64,000 bases of DNA, taken from positions 62,001-126,000 of the forward strand of contig NZ_BMFK01000003.1 of NCBI RefSeq assembly GCF_014638355.1, written 5' to 3'. Below, one piece after another: positions 8,543-18,552 of the stretch; within the stretch, counting starts at the first letter, position 1, and each line of letters opens with the position of its first letter. This DNA comes from Priestia taiwanensis (GTDB lineage Bacteria; Bacillota; Bacilli; Bacillales; Bacillaceae_G). A program made the translations under genes and the position numbers. The notes beneath the pieces were generated by a model. That model made no database searches. It saw nothing but the letters and a program-made list of their open reading frames with translations, and had not been told where the DNA came from.

Positions 8543-9106
8543 ATGCAAAATCAAAAAATACGCTTTATGATTGAAACAGCTATGTGTGCGGCTTTAGCTC
8601 TTATTTTGGATCAACTTTCTTTCTCGTTGCCACAAGGTGGATCTGTTTCATTATCTATGCTACCAATTTTCTTATTATCCTTCCGCTGGGGATTCAAAGG
8701 TGGACTTGTAAATGGATTCTTATTCGGCATGTTACAACTCGCACTAGCTCCTAAAATTTATTATCCAATTCAAGGCGCAATTGATTACTTTGTTGCCTTC
8801 ACTGTACTAGGATTTGCCGGATTATTCGCGAACCAAGTAAAAGCAGCTCTTCAACAAGGAAAGAAAGGAATGGTTGCAACCTATATTACAATTGGTGTTT
8901 TCCTAGGAAGCCTTGGACGTTATCTTGCCCATGTTATGTCAGGAGTAGTATTCTTCGGAGAATACGCGCCACCAGGAACGCCTGCTTTAGAATATTCCCT
9001 TATCTATAATTTAACGTACATGGGACCATCATTCGCATTATGTTCTATCATTTTAATACTAGTCTTATCGAAATCACCAAGACTAACAAACACATTAACG
9101 AAATAA
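8543..9106 (+). CDS. thiT: Thiamine ECF transporter S component ThiT
   Basis: The membrane substrate-binding subunit that captures thiamine for the shared ECF energy-coupling module. The sequence MIETAMCAALALILDQLSF, SLSMLPIFLLSFRWGFKGGLVNGFLFGMLQL and the C-terminal YSLIYNLTYMGPSFALC match YuaJ/ThiT, with six membrane segments in 187 residues. I chose the second ATG, nine bases from CTAGGAG, because the first ATG overlaps the end of that site. Control is transcriptional through the TPP riboswitch upstream. The ATPase partners are not in this window. Confidence 0.93.
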   Translation: MQNQKIRFMIETAMCAALALILDQLSFSLPQGGSVSLSMLPIFLLSFRWGFKGGLVNGFLFGMLQLALAPKIYYPIQGAIDYFVAFTVLGFAGLFANQVKAALQQGKKGMVATYITIGVFLGSLGRYLAHVMSGVVFFGEYAPPGTPALEYSLIYNLTYMGPSFALCSIILILVLSKSPRLTNTLTK

Positions 9107-9111
9107 CTAGC

Positions 9112-9143
9112 ACTCCGAATCGTTCAATGATTCGGAGTTTTTT
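9112..9143 (+). terminator. Terminator after thiT
   Basis: ACTCCGAATC pairs with GATTCGGAGT over a seven-base loop, followed by TTTTTT. Confidence 0.9.
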
Positions 9144-9265
9144 ATATACTTAAATATACATTTCTATCCAACATAAGAAAATGATGGTCCTATTATTATG
9201 TACATATAACAAAACTTACTTATTCTTTACATCTCTGTACAAATCCCCTCTATCTAATTGTTTTT

Positions 9266-9274
9266 TGCTATACT
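9266..9274 (+). promoter_or_regulatory. Extended -10 promoter of the NlpC/P60 gene
   Basis: TGCTATACT lies about 50 bp before the ATG at 9325 and fits a TG-extended sigma-A -10; no strong -35 is visible. Confidence 0.45.
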
Positions 9275-9324
9275 CCAAGTAAGCAAACATCGAACAACAA
9301 TTAAGAAAAGAGGTTTTTATTATT

Positions 9325-10290
9325 ATGAAAAAAATTGCTATTCCAGTATTATGTACAGCAATGATTAGCTCAACATTTGTAGCAAACGATACATACGCTG
9401 CGGCCAACACTATTCAACCAGTAAGCTCTCAAGCTACTTCTTATACAATGCAAACTACTTCTGTTATGACAAAGAAGGTTTCTGTAGATACGAACTTAAA
9501 CTTACGTAAAGGTCCTTCTACAAATACAGCTGTTATTAGTAAATTAAAAAACAACACAGTTGTAACAGTATTATCTGAATCAAACGGATGGTCTAACGTA
9601 CGTGTGAACGGCAAAGAAGGTTATGTTAGTTCTCAATATTTAGTAAGTAATGCAACGGTGACACCACCTACTACAGTAAATAAAAACATGCAAGTGTCTG
9701 TTTCAACACGCTTAAATGTACGTACAAGCCCTTCTACATCAGCTGCAGTTGTAACGAAATTATCAAACGGTACAATTGTTAACGTGAAATCAAACACAAA
9801 CGGCTGGTCTCACATTACAGTGAATGGCAAAGAAGGATACGTAAGCTCTCAATACTTACGTGAAGTATCAACTGGCGGAAACAACAACAACAACAACAAT
9901 AATAACGGTGGTTCAGTAACACCATCGAACCAGAACGTTATTAACTTTGCAAAACAACAATTAGGAAAGCCATACGTATTCGGTGCATCTGGACCAAGCA
10001 GATTTGACTGCAGTGGTTTCATCTATTATGTACACAAAAACAACGGCTACAACATCTCCCGTACAAACGTAGCAGGATACTGGAGCCAAGTACAAAAGAC
10101 AAGCAATCCTCAAGCAGGAGACCTAGTCTTCTTCAAGAACACATATAAGAATGGTCCTTCTCACATGGGTATCTACCTTGGTGGTGGTAAATTCATTCAC
10201 GCAAGCAGCTCAAAAGGCGTAATCATTAGTGACGTGAACAGCAGCTACTACCAGAAGCACTTCTTAGGATACGGACGTTTTGCGAAATAA
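9325..10290 (+). CDS. Secreted SH3b-SH3b-NlpC/P60 cell wall hydrolase
   Basis: A 321-residue exported peptidoglycan endopeptidase. A signal peptide (1-27, cutting after TYAA) is followed by two bacterial SH3 domains (about 50-110 and 120-178), each with the pattern LN(L/V)R..PST..AV...L..GT.V and ending [11 protein letters not shown]. An Asn-rich linker of nine Asn residues flanked by Gly leads to an NlpC/P60 domain from about 205. Catalytic residues are visible: Cys in [10 protein letters not shown], His in PSHMGIYLG and the polar third residue in FIHASSS. NlpC/P60 enzymes cut D-Glu-meso-DAP links in wall peptides. Domain order resembles EntFM/CwpFM-type proteins of the B. cereus group. Confidence 0.9.
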   Translation: MKKIAIPVLCTAMISSTFVANDTYAAANTIQPVSSQATSYTMQTTSVMTKKVSVDTNLNLRKGPSTNTAVISKLKNNTVVTVLSESNGWSNVRVNGKEGYVSSQYLVSNATVTPPTTVNKNMQVSVSTRLNVRTSPSTSAAVVTKLSNGTIVNVKSNTNGWSHITVNGKEGYVSSQYLREVSTGGNNNNNNNNNGGSVTPSNQNVINFAKQQLGKPYVFGASGPSRFDCSGFIYYVHKNNGYNISRTNVAGYWSQVQKTSNPQAGDLVFFKNTYKNGPSHMGIYLGGGKFIHASSSKGVIISDVNSSYYQKHFLGYGRFAK

Positions 10291-10310
10291 ATATTACTAG
10301 ATTACTAGTT

Positions 10311-10340
10311 AGAGGCAACCACGATGGTTGCCTCTTTTTT
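10311..10340 (+). terminator. Terminator after the NlpC/P60 gene
   Basis: AGAGGCAACC pairs with GGTTGCCTCT around ACGAT and is followed by a T run. Confidence 0.92.
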
Positions 10341-10527
10341 ATAACAACCTAGTAAATTCGACATATATCTCCCATCTTTTCTCCTATTCCTTTCTTTCCT
10401 CTCCCATTCCTATGGACTAATTATACATAAATCCCAAAATAAATTTACAAAAACATATTTAATTCACATATTTTTCTGTTATATTTTAATAGTCATAATT
10501 TATTTACATATTAGGGGGATGGTTTGT

Positions 10528-12384
10528 TTGCGTAAATTAGTAACATCATGTATTACAGCTTTAGTAGCTTCTCAACTCGTTGTACCTTCAGTACTAGCTA
10601 AAAATGAAAACGCTTTATCCATTGTGCCAAATGAGATAGCAGCACAACAAGTTTTAGTAAAGAATACTATCTGGCAATATAAACGTTTGACGTCTGAATT
10701 TATTTCTACTTCAACTACTATTCGTATTCGTGATATTCAAGGAACACAGCACATTTCTCCTTACAATACGAAGACTGTACAACAAGTTGTTGGTATTGTA
10801 ACAAAAACGGATAAAAACGGATTTTACATGCAAGACCCAACTCCAGACAATGATATCCGAACATCAGAAGGTATTTATGTCTACTCAAAGAATCATCAAG
10901 TAAAAGAAGGCACTCTCGTATCTGTTAGCGGGAAAGTAATGGAGTACGTTGGACCAGGGTATAGTGATAAAGCAGAGACAGACTTAACAAGTACACAAAT
11001 CTCTGCAACTACGATTTCTGTAGCTCCAACTAATCCATTCCCAGCACCAAAACCTGTGAGAATCGGTGTGAATGGATTACCTATTCCAGAAGAATCAATT
11101 GATAGCGACGCTTTCTCTAGGTTTAATCCAGAAGTAGATGCAATTGATTTCTATGAAAGCTTAGAAGGAATGATGATTGAGTTACCACGACCGAAAGTCG
11201 TTGCGCCTCAAAAGAATGGTAACTTATATGTTCTTGTTGATAACAATAGCAAGAACATCTCGGCCCGAGGTGGTACACCACTTTTACAAAAAGATAATTT
11301 CAACCCAGAACGTCTATCACTAAAGGTTGCAAGAACATTTGTTGCAAAATCTGGTGACACATTAGATGGAAATGTCGTTGGGGTTGTCGGATATGATTAT
11401 GGGAACTACCGGATTGATCCAGTTGGAACACTGCCAGCTCTTCAAGATGGTGGATTAAAGTCAACTGTTACAAAACTTGTACCACAAGAAGATCAATTAA
11501 CCGTTGCGACGTATAACATTGAGAACTTCTCTGCAAATACAACATCAACGACAACTGATAAAGTAACAAAACTAGCAAAATCGATTACAACAAATTTACA
11601 AGCGCCTGACATTATCGGTATTCAAGAAATGCAGGATAATAACGGGGAAACAAATGACGGAACAACAGATGCATCGAAGAGTGCAAAACGCTTAATTGAT
11701 GCAATTGCAGCAGCTGGTGGACCAACATACAAATATATAGACATCGCTCCACAAAATAACGAAGACGGTGGTGCACCTGGTGCAAATATTCGTGTGGGAT
11801 TCTTATATAATCCTGCTCGTGTTCATTTAGCAGAAGCAACATCATTAAGTGCAAATCCAATCCGTATTGGAGAAGGAAATGACTTATTCATGAACACACG
11901 TAAGCCATTAGCAGCTGAGTTCACATTCAAAGGACAAAATGTTGTCGTAATAGCAAACCACTTAAATTCAAAACGTGGTGATGCAACACCATTTGGAAAG
12001 GTTCAACCGCTTGTGTTAAAGAGTGAACCTTTCCGTGTGCAATTAGCACAAGAAATCAACACATTCATGTCCAATGTTCTTGCGAAAGACAGCAACACAG
12101 CAGTAGTCGCACTTGGCGATATGAATGACTTTGAATTCTCCGCACCACTACAAGCACTAAAAGGCACAGTTATGACAAACATGATGGAAGTATTACCGAA
12201 AGAAGAGCGTTACACATATATTCATGACGGTAATGCGCAAATTTTAGACCATATTCTCGTATCAAATAACGTAGCAAGCAAAACAAAAATCGATCCAGTC
12301 CGTATCAATGCAGAATTCATGAAAGAACATGGACGATTAAGTGACCACGACCCTGTCGTAGCACAAATTAATTTCGCGAAGTAA
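10528..12384 (+). CDS. Secreted endonuclease/exonuclease/phosphatase-family nuclease
   Basis: A 618-residue exported nuclease. I place the start at TTG, nine bases after AGGGGG, giving a clean signal peptide (RKLVTSCITALVASQLVVPSVLA); an ATG three codons earlier (10519) abuts the ribosome binding site. Residues about 60-300 form an OB-fold-like region common in extracellular nucleases (VVGIVTKTDKNGFYMQDP). The EEP domain follows, with TVATYNIENFS, IIGIQEMQDNNG, VIANHLNSKRGD, VALGDMNDF and LSDHDPVVAQI, which hold the metal-binding and catalytic Asn, Glu, His and Asp residues. Expected to degrade extracellular DNA or RNA. No wall-sorting signal is seen, so it is probably released. Confidence 0.88.
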   Translation: MRKLVTSCITALVASQLVVPSVLAKNENALSIVPNEIAAQQVLVKNTIWQYKRLTSEFISTSTTIRIRDIQGTQHISPYNTKTVQQVVGIVTKTDKNGFYMQDPTPDNDIRTSEGIYVYSKNHQVKEGTLVSVSGKVMEYVGPGYSDKAETDLTSTQISATTISVAPTNPFPAPKPVRIGVNGLPIPEESIDSDAFSRFNPEVDAIDFYESLEGMMIELPRPKVVAPQKNGNLYVLVDNNSKNISARGGTPLLQKDNFNPERLSLKVARTFVAKSGDTLDGNVVGVVGYDYGNYRIDPVGTLPALQDGGLKSTVTKLVPQEDQLTVATYNIENFSANTTSTTTDKVTKLAKSITTNLQAPDIIGIQEMQDNNGETNDGTTDASKSAKRLIDAIAAAGGPTYKYIDIAPQNNEDGGAPGANIRVGFLYNPARVHLAEATSLSANPIRIGEGNDLFMNTRKPLAAEFTFKGQNVVVIANHLNSKRGDATPFGKVQPLVLKSEPFRVQLAQEINTFMSNVLAKDSNTAVVALGDMNDFEFSAPLQALKGTVMTNMMEVLPKEERYTYIHDGNAQILDHILVSNNVASKTKIDPVRINAEFMKEHGRLSDHDPVVAQINFAK

Positions 12385-12389
12385 TAGGA

Positions 12390-12422
12390 CAAGCCCCTTC
12401 TTCATGTATAAGAAGGGGCTTG
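12390..12422. terminator. Terminator after the secreted nuclease gene
   Basis: CAAGCCCCTTCTT pairs perfectly with AAGAAGGGGCTTG over a seven-base loop. The following sequence is only moderately T-rich. Confidence 0.75.
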
Positions 12423-12466
12423 ATTTGTTGATAATGTCAACCCGATAGCTACATTCCCTATCTATG

Positions 12467-12506
12467 CAGAAAGCTCTCTCCTTCACTACAAGGAGAGAGC
12501 TTTCTG
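12467..12506. terminator. Perfect 17-bp hairpin at the end of the small membrane gene
   Basis: CAGAAAGCTCTCTCCTT and AAGGAGAGAGCTTTCTG are perfectly complementary over six bases. It directly follows the stop of the minus-strand gene at 12508 and may terminate both sides. Confidence 0.65.
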
Positions 12507-12507
12507 T

Positions 12508-12696
12508 TTACTTCGGTACTCGTTTTCGCATTTGAATGTAAGCAAGTGTTGCTAAAAGCATACCTGTTGTCCACAAGAAATCTCCCCAGTGGAATGTTCC
12601 TGTCGTAAATAAGGTTCTTAGGAAGTTTGCTAAATTAAATAAACAAGCTGTTCCACTAACCCACATAAGGATTGTTAATGTTCGTCTTGACATCAT
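12508..12696 (-). CDS. 62-residue two-helix membrane protein
   Basis: A small protein with two hydrophobic segments, LTILMWVSGTACLFNLANFL and FLWTTGMLLATLAYIQM, an Arg-rich start (MMSRRT) and a basic end (RKRVPK). An AGAGGA site lies upstream of ATGATG; either Met could be used. A strong hairpin follows the stop, which supports a real gene. No recognised family. Confidence 0.6.
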   Translation of the reverse strand: MMSRRTLTILMWVSGTACLFNLANFLRTLFTTGTFHWGDFLWTTGMLLATLAYIQMRKRVPK

Positions 12697-12774
12697 GATG
12701 ATTAAATATCCTCTGCTTTCTTGAAATAGTTCGTACCACCATTATACCGCTTTCTTGTAATTTCACAAGATTCC

Positions 12775-13743
12775 TTACGAACGAAGCTCCTTCACGATAT
12801 ATGGTGGATTACCTCCTGACAACGCTTCTACTAAGTTCTTCGCTGCCACCATCGCCATCTCCTGACGTGTTTGCAAGGTTGCTGATCCGATATGTGGAAC
12901 TGTTACGACATTTTTCAACTGTAACAGCGGATTGTCTTTCTCCACTGGTTCTTGGGTGAACGTATCAATACCTGCACCATAAATTTCTCCGTTCTGAAGT
13001 GCAGCAATTAACGCCGCTTCGTCCACTGTTTGTCCTCGTGATGCATTAATGAATACTGCGCTATCCTTCATCAAACGGAACTGTTCTGTACCAATTAAAT
13101 GATACGTTTCATCCGTTAATGGTGTCATTAACACAACATAATCTGACTGTGTTAGCAACTCCTCTAACGAACAATACGCTGCTCCGTACTTTTCTTCTGC
13201 TTCCTTGTTACGGCTACGATTATAATAAAGGACATTCATATCAAAGCCGTATTTCACTCGTTTCGCAATGACTTCTCCAATACGCCCCATACCAATAATT
13301 CCAACTGTCTTGTGATGCATATCGATACCGAATAAGTCTTTACCGACTGCTTTGTTCCACTTACCAGCTTTTACGTATGCATCTAATTCTGCAATCCGAC
13401 GAGCAACAGAAAGCATTAAGCCCACTACTAAGTCAGCAACTGTATCATCTAACACATACGGTGTATGCAAACCGATAATGCCATGTTTTCGCATCACTTC
13501 AATATCAAACGAATCATACCCCACCGAAACAGTGCTTACTGCTTGTAACTTCGGTGCCACTTGCAATAATTCCTCATCGATACTCTCGCCAAACATAAGT
13601 AAGCCATCTTTGTCTTTGAGTTTCTCCAACAATAGGTCTCGCGGAATTTCCCCTTTCTCTTCCCATCGTTCTACATCGCAATGATTACGAAGATACTCTT
13701 CTACAAATCTAGGAATTCTTTCAGATACGAATACTTTCTTCAC
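12775..13743 (-). CDS. D-isomer-specific 2-hydroxyacid dehydrogenase
   Basis: An NAD(P)-dependent enzyme reducing a 2-keto acid such as glyoxylate, hydroxypyruvate or 2-ketogluconate. The cofactor loop is VGIIGMGRIGEVIAKR (about 148-163). The catalytic Arg is in ASRGQTVDE, the Glu in TQEPVEKDNPLL and the His in VPHIGSATLQTR, the normal R-E-H set. At 322 residues it equals the usual length. The second-strand end reads YYNRSRNKEAE, with Arg residues after the beta strand suggesting NADP(H) preference, as in glyoxylate/hydroxypyruvate reductases (YvcT-like). The DUF2804 gene lies 12 bp upstream on the same strand, so the two are probably cotranscribed. Confidence 0.85.
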   Translation of the reverse strand: MKKVFVSERIPRFVEEYLRNHCDVERWEEKGEIPRDLLLEKLKDKDGLLMFGESIDEELLQVAPKLQAVSTVSVGYDSFDIEVMRKHGIIGLHTPYVLDDTVADLVVGLMLSVARRIAELDAYVKAGKWNKAVGKDLFGIDMHHKTVGIIGMGRIGEVIAKRVKYGFDMNVLYYNRSRNKEAEEKYGAAYCSLEELLTQSDYVVLMTPLTDETYHLIGTEQFRLMKDSAVFINASRGQTVDEAALIAALQNGEIYGAGIDTFTQEPVEKDNPLLQLKNVVTVPHIGSATLQTRQEMAMVAAKNLVEALSGGNPPYIVKELRS

Positions 13744-13755
13744 TTTCTTCTCCCC

Positions 13756-14778
13756 TTACCACTTTGCCATATGATCTTCCACGCCACCTAGCATATCCTT
13801 CACCGTTACAAGCTCACCATTATCCAAACGAATCTCTCCTTGGAAATGACCAACTAATTGATAAAACTCCGACTTCACTAGCACAAGATTAGATTTTGCG
13901 ACACGCTTAAAAAATGGAATAAACGTTAGGTTCAACGTATCGCTTTCTTTCGTTCTAATTGTCCACGGTTTCAGTAAATCATTCTCATCATATTCAAATA
14001 AAACATCTTCACTAATTTTCGTTACAATTCCGTCAATCATGTACGCATTCTCTGTCATACCCGTTCCATCTGTCCACTTGCCACCAACATTTAGTCCAAC
14101 TACTTTGTCGCCTTGCTTGCTAGAAGCTGTTGCCCAGTTCCACGAAATCTCTCGTGGCCAATCACCTCGTCCAAAATCTAAACACGCGTAATCACGCTCT
14201 CCACTAAAATGGTACATGTCGTCACCAATCGAGAAGAAACCTTCGGCTTGAAGACACGTTTGCTTCGATGTATATTGGAATTTCTCCGCACTCCACGGAA
14301 TCACAACGTTTAATGACTCCATCTCTGGTGGGCAGTAAATCGAAATTTCTGCCTTAAGTGGCTTTCCGTCAAAATCTGGGGAACTAACACGAATATCAAC
14401 ATAATCACCTCGTTGAATGAAAAATGCAGCGAGCTTCGAATCCATGAAACTCACGTCTTCCTCAATTCCATTTGGCATTGTACATTTAGAACCTAAGGGC
14501 ATAATGACTTGTTTCTCATGGAATTTGTTTGTCTTATAATCTAAGTAATAGACGAAACAAACAGCAGCATAATCAAAGTGCGTAATTGCTGTACAGAAAA
14601 GAGCCTCCTCTCCGAACACACACCAATAATTCCACTTCTTCTTGCGGCCATGATGTCCTGTTAAATTCGGGATGATAAGTGGACTTCTCGCCCAGCCAAT
14701 ACTTTCTTTTGCTAATTTTCCGTTTCGATCACATAACAACATCGGCTTTTTAATTTCTTGCTCCATATATGTAGCCAT
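13756..14778 (-). CDS. DUF2804 family protein
   Basis: A 340-residue protein starting MATYMEQEIKKPMLLCDRNGK. ATG follows AAGGAGGG, which rules out the 22-residue upstream extension. The sequence has many Trp and aromatic residues (KKKWNYWCVFGEEALF, DFGRGDWPREISWNWATASSKQG, GLNVGGKWTDGTGMTENAYM), as expected for the beta-rich, lipocalin/AttH-like fold of DUF2804 proteins. No signal peptide or membrane helix is seen. Biochemical role is not known. The coupled hydroxyacid dehydrogenase downstream gives no clear clue. Confidence 0.75.
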   Translation of the reverse strand: MATYMEQEIKKPMLLCDRNGKLAKESIGWARSPLIIPNLTGHHGRKKKWNYWCVFGEEALFCTAITHFDYAAVCFVYYLDYKTNKFHEKQVIMPLGSKCTMPNGIEEDVSFMDSKLAAFFIQRGDYVDIRVSSPDFDGKPLKAEISIYCPPEMESLNVVIPWSAEKFQYTSKQTCLQAEGFFSIGDDMYHFSGERDYACLDFGRGDWPREISWNWATASSKQGDKVVGLNVGGKWTDGTGMTENAYMIDGIVTKISEDVLFEYDENDLLKPWTIRTKESDTLNLTFIPFFKRVAKSNLVLVKSEFYQLVGHFQGEIRLDNGELVTVKDMLGGVEDHMAKW

Positions 14779-14846
14779 TTCATTCCCTCCTTTTTCTTTT
14801 ATTATATAAAACGTTATAGAACCTGTCATTTGAAAGGAATACAAAA

Positions 14847-14883
14847 CAAAAAAGCCACTCCTTCGCTTTCAAAAGAGTGACTT
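14847..14883 (-). terminator. Terminator after the YitT-family gene
   Basis: Read on the minus strand, AAGTCACTC pairs with GAGTGGCTT (one G-U pair) and is followed by TTTTTTG, seven bases downstream of the YitT gene. Confidence 0.7.
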
Positions 14884-14889
14884 ACTTCT

Positions 14890-15762
14890 TCATTTCACCG
14901 CTTCAATTTGCGGTCTATCTTCTTCTTTATCTTCAATTGAGAAACCACGACCAAATACATCGCGTACATCATGAATAACAACGAATGCTTCGGGATCAAC
15001 ACTATGAATAATCTTCTTTAGCTGCATTAGCTCTTGCTTATTAATAACAATATACAATATTTCCTTCTTCTGCTTCGTATACGCACCGTATCCTTTTAAC
15101 ACTGTTACACCGCGCTCCATCTCTTGCGTTACCTTCTCCGCAATTAAGTCTGGTGAATGTGAAATGATATTGATAGCTTTACGTGTATCAATACCTTCAA
15201 TGATAAAGTCTACGATTTTTGCACCGATATATACAGCAATTAATGTGTACATCGTTTTTTCGGCACCAATAATAAAAGCTGAACCGCCTATAACGAAGAT
15301 GTCGACAATTAACATCGCCATCCCGATACTCCACCCTAAATATTTATTCATTAAGCGGGCAATAATTGCTGAACCACCAGTTGTTCCACCAGTACGGAAG
15401 ACAATTCCTAATCCGACTCCGACTAGAACGCCCGAGAAAATCGCTGCTAGCAACGAATCATCTGTTAACATCCTTCCTGTATGTTCTGTAATATAGAGGA
15501 AGATTGACGAGAATATAATTCCCCAAATCGTATAGATTGTCGTTTGTCTATCTAATAATTTATAACCAATCGCAATTAGAAACGCATTAATAATTAAGTT
15601 CATAATACCCGTTGACCAACCAAAGAGGTAATATGTGATAACAGTTACACCAATAATACCGCCTTCTGATAATTCATTCGGGATTGTAAAATAACTAATT
15701 CCTAATGCAAAAATAAGGGTTCCAATGATAATAAGTGCAATGTTCTTTAGTTCCGTCTTCAT
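14890..15762 (-). CDS. YitT-family membrane protein with DUF2179 domain
   Basis: A 290-residue protein. Residues 1-190 hold about six membrane segments with the family motifs NELSEGGIIGVTVI near 28-41 and FRTGGTTGGSAIIARLMNKYLG near 122-143. The C-terminal cytoplasmic DUF2179 domain (about 205-275) reads KVTQEMERGVTVLKGYGAYTKQKKEILYIVINKQE. The family (YitT, YpjC, YvjA and others) is widespread in Bacillus with no proven substrate. Its minus-strand terminator separates it from the DUF2804 gene. Confidence 0.88.
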   Translation of the reverse strand: MKTELKNIALIIIGTLIFALGISYFTIPNELSEGGIIGVTVITYYLFGWSTGIMNLIINAFLIAIGYKLLDRQTTIYTIWGIIFSSIFLYITEHTGRMLTDDSLLAAIFSGVLVGVGLGIVFRTGGTTGGSAIIARLMNKYLGWSIGMAMLIVDIFVIGGSAFIIGAEKTMYTLIAVYIGAKIVDFIIEGIDTRKAINIISHSPDLIAEKVTQEMERGVTVLKGYGAYTKQKKEILYIVINKQELMQLKKIIHSVDPEAFVVIHDVRDVFGRGFSIEDKEEDRPQIEAVK

Positions 15763-16000
15763 CGTTCATTTCACCGTCCTATGCCTACTCTTCAAAATAC
15801 ATGCTACGTAACCAAACAAAAACCTACAAATTTCTCAGGAAATAATGTACGAATCCTTTCCCTCCATCATCATATCAAAAAGTTCCTTATAGTTAAATCT
15901 AAATTTTCAGTCCTTTCGATATACAAAAGGATATAACACACGTTTCTAGTATTGTTTACATCGTCTTTCTTTACTCTTTTACTACTTCTTTTGTCATTAG

Positions 16001-16009
16001 TGCTATAAT
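16001..16009 (+). promoter_or_regulatory. Extended -10 promoter of nos
   Basis: TGCTATAAT, a perfect TATAAT with a TG extension, lies about 30 bp before the nos start codon; the -35 region is weak. The remaining 230 bp back to the YitT gene shows no gene. Confidence 0.65.
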
Positions 16010-16039
16010 AGTGATAACGTTCACAAAAGAGGGGATATC

Positions 16040-17125
16040 ATGATTACAATAAGCCGACTAGTAGAGGAAGCGGAGAAATTTATTCGCGAATGTTACACAG
16101 AATTAGGATATGAAACACATATAAAAACTCGCTTACAGGAAATTACGCAGGCGATTGAAACAACCGGTACATATGAGCATACATTTGATGAACTCGTACA
16201 CGGTGCACGCATGGCATGGCGCAACAATAATCGCTGCATTGGCCGATTATTTTGGGATAAATTGCACGTCCTTGATGCACGTTCTATCGACAACGAGCAA
16301 GAGATATACGAAGCACTAGTTCATCATATCGACTACGCAACAAATGACGGGAAGATTAAGCCAACTATTACTGTCTTTAAAGCACACCAGCATGAACAAA
16401 ACAGCATTCGTCTTTGGAATCATCAACTTATCCGCTATGCAGGATATGAAACAGAAGATGGCATCATTGGTGATCCCCATTCCATTGCTTTTACCGCTGT
16501 ATGTGAAAAGCTTGGTTGGGAAGGAAATCGAACGAACTTCGATATTCTTCCGCTTGTCTTTTCCATTGATGGGAAAGAACCAGTGCTTTATCCAATGCCA
16601 GACGGACTTGTTAAAGAAGTAATACTTGAGCATCCATCATATGATTTCTCACCTCTTCACACTCGTTGGTATGGTGTACCAATTATTTCCGACATGTGCT
16701 TAGAAATTGGTGGTATTACATATACAGCCGCTCCGTTTAATGGTTGGTATATGGGAACAGAAATCGGCGCACGTAATTTAGCGGATGATTACCGCTACAA
16801 TCTATTACCGAAAGTAGCTGAATGTATGAACATCGATGCTACTCGAAATAGCTCACTTTGGAAAGATAAGGCGTTAGTAGAATTAAACGTCGCAGTACTG
16901 CACTCATTCAAAAAAGAAGGAATTAGTATCGTTGATCATCATACCGCAGCACAACAATTCCATCAGTTCGAACAAATGGAAGCAAAATGCGGACGTCACG
17001 TAACCGGTAATTGGATGTGGCTCACTCCACCTCTTTCACCAGCTACTACGCATATGTATCATCGCCCTTACGATAATACTATTCATAAACCAAACTACAC
17101 ATACCAGCAAGCCCCGTACGTGTAA
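16040..17125 (+). CDS. nos: Bacterial nitric oxide synthase oxygenase
   Basis: Oxidises L-arginine to citrulline and nitric oxide, using electrons from a separate flavoprotein. It is the oxygenase domain alone, 361 residues, without a reductase. The haem-thiolate ligand is Cys66 in [17 protein letters not shown], the same position as in B. subtilis NOS. The substrate-binding Glu is in [17 protein letters not shown], and the pterin-site region near [14 protein letters not shown] is intact. ATG follows AGAGGGG. NO in Bacillus protects against oxidative stress and some antibiotics. It is monocistronic between its own promoter and a terminator. Confidence 0.97.
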   Translation: MITISRLVEEAEKFIRECYTELGYETHIKTRLQEITQAIETTGTYEHTFDELVHGARMAWRNNNRCIGRLFWDKLHVLDARSIDNEQEIYEALVHHIDYATNDGKIKPTITVFKAHQHEQNSIRLWNHQLIRYAGYETEDGIIGDPHSIAFTAVCEKLGWEGNRTNFDILPLVFSIDGKEPVLYPMPDGLVKEVILEHPSYDFSPLHTRWYGVPIISDMCLEIGGITYTAAPFNGWYMGTEIGARNLADDYRYNLLPKVAECMNIDATRNSSLWKDKALVELNVAVLHSFKKEGISIVDHHTAAQQFHQFEQMEAKCGRHVTGNWMWLTPPLSPATTHMYHRPYDNTIHKPNYTYQQAPYV

Positions 17126-17130
17126 TATAC

Positions 17131-17164
17131 AAAAAGGTTGTTCATGAAATGAACAACCTTTTTT
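17131..17164. terminator. Bidirectional terminator between nos and the MATE gene
   Basis: AAAAAGGTTGTTCAT pairs with ATGAACAACCTTTTT across three bases; both convergent genes end within a few bases of it. Confidence 0.92.
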
Positions 17165-17165
17165 C

Positions 17166-18509
17166 TTATGCCGCAGCAGCTGTTGGAACAGGTGCACGAC
17201 GCTTATTCATCATATATACTACACATGCTGTACATGCTTCGGCTACCGGAAGTGCAAGCCAAATACCAGTTACACCAAATACCTTTGGTAAAATCCATAA
17301 TAATGGAATTAAAAATACGAAGCTTCGGCACACGATAATCACAAGTGACTTCCGAATATTCCCTATTGCTTGGAAGTATTCCCCGTATACTAAGTTATAA
17401 CCAAGGAACATGTAACTAATGAAGAACAATCCTATCCCTTGAATCGTGAAATTAATCACTTCTTCTGACTGAATTCCAAATACCGCTACTAATGCATCTG
17501 CGAAGAAAAACCCTATACATACCGCAACGATACCAAATAACAGGCCTGTTTGCACCGTTAAGCGCAAGCTGGCCTTCAGACGCTCAAACAATTTCGCACC
17601 GTAATGGAAACTTGCAATTGGTTGGAGTGCTGCTCCAACACCGAAGAAGATCATTAAAATCATCGCGTGAAGATAGTTTACAACCGCAAATGCTGTTACA
17701 CCTATTTCCCCAACAACGCGCATAAAGACAATGTTATAGCCCATCGTAATAATTGCTGCTGAACTTTCCACAATAAAACTCGGGAAGCCCATATTCAAAA
17801 TATCGCGAAGTGTACGCCATTCAAAGCGAATACGTACAAAGCGAAGCGTACTACTTTTGCGAAGGAAGTGTGTTAATAATACGAGGAAACCAATCCCCGC
17901 CGATAATACGGTTGCTAATGCAGCTCCTCTAACTCCTAATTCCAAAATGAAAATAAAGATATAGTTCAAGATAATATTTAACACCGATGTCGTCACAAGC
18001 CCCATCATCGCTAAACGAGGGTTTCCGTCATTTCGAATGAAGATACTTAACATATTTTCTAACACGTACACAATACCAAATACCAAAATAACATGTAAAT
18101 AATCTAATACATATGGAAGAATTGTTTCATTTGCACCGAATAAATACGCTAGCTTCTCTTCATTCCATACAGAAATCGTCGCAATCGTTGCGACAATCGC
18201 AATTGCGAAGACGAACGCCTGCGTGAAAATCGTTTGTGCTTTTCGTATATCATTCTGCCCTAATGCAATGGAATAAAGTGTTCCACCACCAACACCAAAC
18301 CATAATGAAATAGAAAAGAACATCGCGAATACTGGTACGGCAATATTAATACCAGCTAATCCTTCCGGTCCTACACCATGACTAACAAAAATGCCGTCTA
18401 CAATAATATTGACTGACATTAACAACATGCCGAGAACAGAAGGAATTAAATACGAAAGAAACAACTTTTTCACCGGCGTTTCTCGTAGTTTGATTGTTGC
18501 CTCTGTCAT
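17166..18509 (-). CDS. MATE-family multidrug efflux transporter
   Basis: A 447-residue protein with twelve predicted membrane segments in two halves. The first half opens FLSYLIPSVLGMLLMSVNIIVDGIFVSHGVGPEGLAGINIAVPV and the second contains GFPSFIVESSAAIITMGYNIVFMRVVGEIGVTAFAV, both MatE patterns. It should expel cationic compounds using a Na+ or H+ gradient. A MerR-type promoter (18553-18583) lies directly upstream and the MerR/GyrI regulator gene lies immediately before that on the same strand, so this pump is almost certainly the regulator's target. Confidence 0.9.
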   Translation of the reverse strand: MTEATIKLRETPVKKLFLSYLIPSVLGMLLMSVNIIVDGIFVSHGVGPEGLAGINIAVPVFAMFFSISLWFGVGGGTLYSIALGQNDIRKAQTIFTQAFVFAIAIVATIATISVWNEEKLAYLFGANETILPYVLDYLHVILVFGIVYVLENMLSIFIRNDGNPRLAMMGLVTTSVLNIILNYIFIFILELGVRGAALATVLSAGIGFLVLLTHFLRKSSTLRFVRIRFEWRTLRDILNMGFPSFIVESSAAIITMGYNIVFMRVVGEIGVTAFAVVNYLHAMILMIFFGVGAALQPIASFHYGAKLFERLKASLRLTVQTGLLFGIVAVCIGFFFADALVAVFGIQSEEVINFTIQGIGLFFISYMFLGYNLVYGEYFQAIGNIRKSLVIIVCRSFVFLIPLLWILPKVFGVTGIWLALPVAEACTACVVYMMNKRRAPVPTAAAA

Positions 18510-18552
18510 GTATATCCCACCTTTTTACTTAAGTTACCTTTCCACGTTTCTA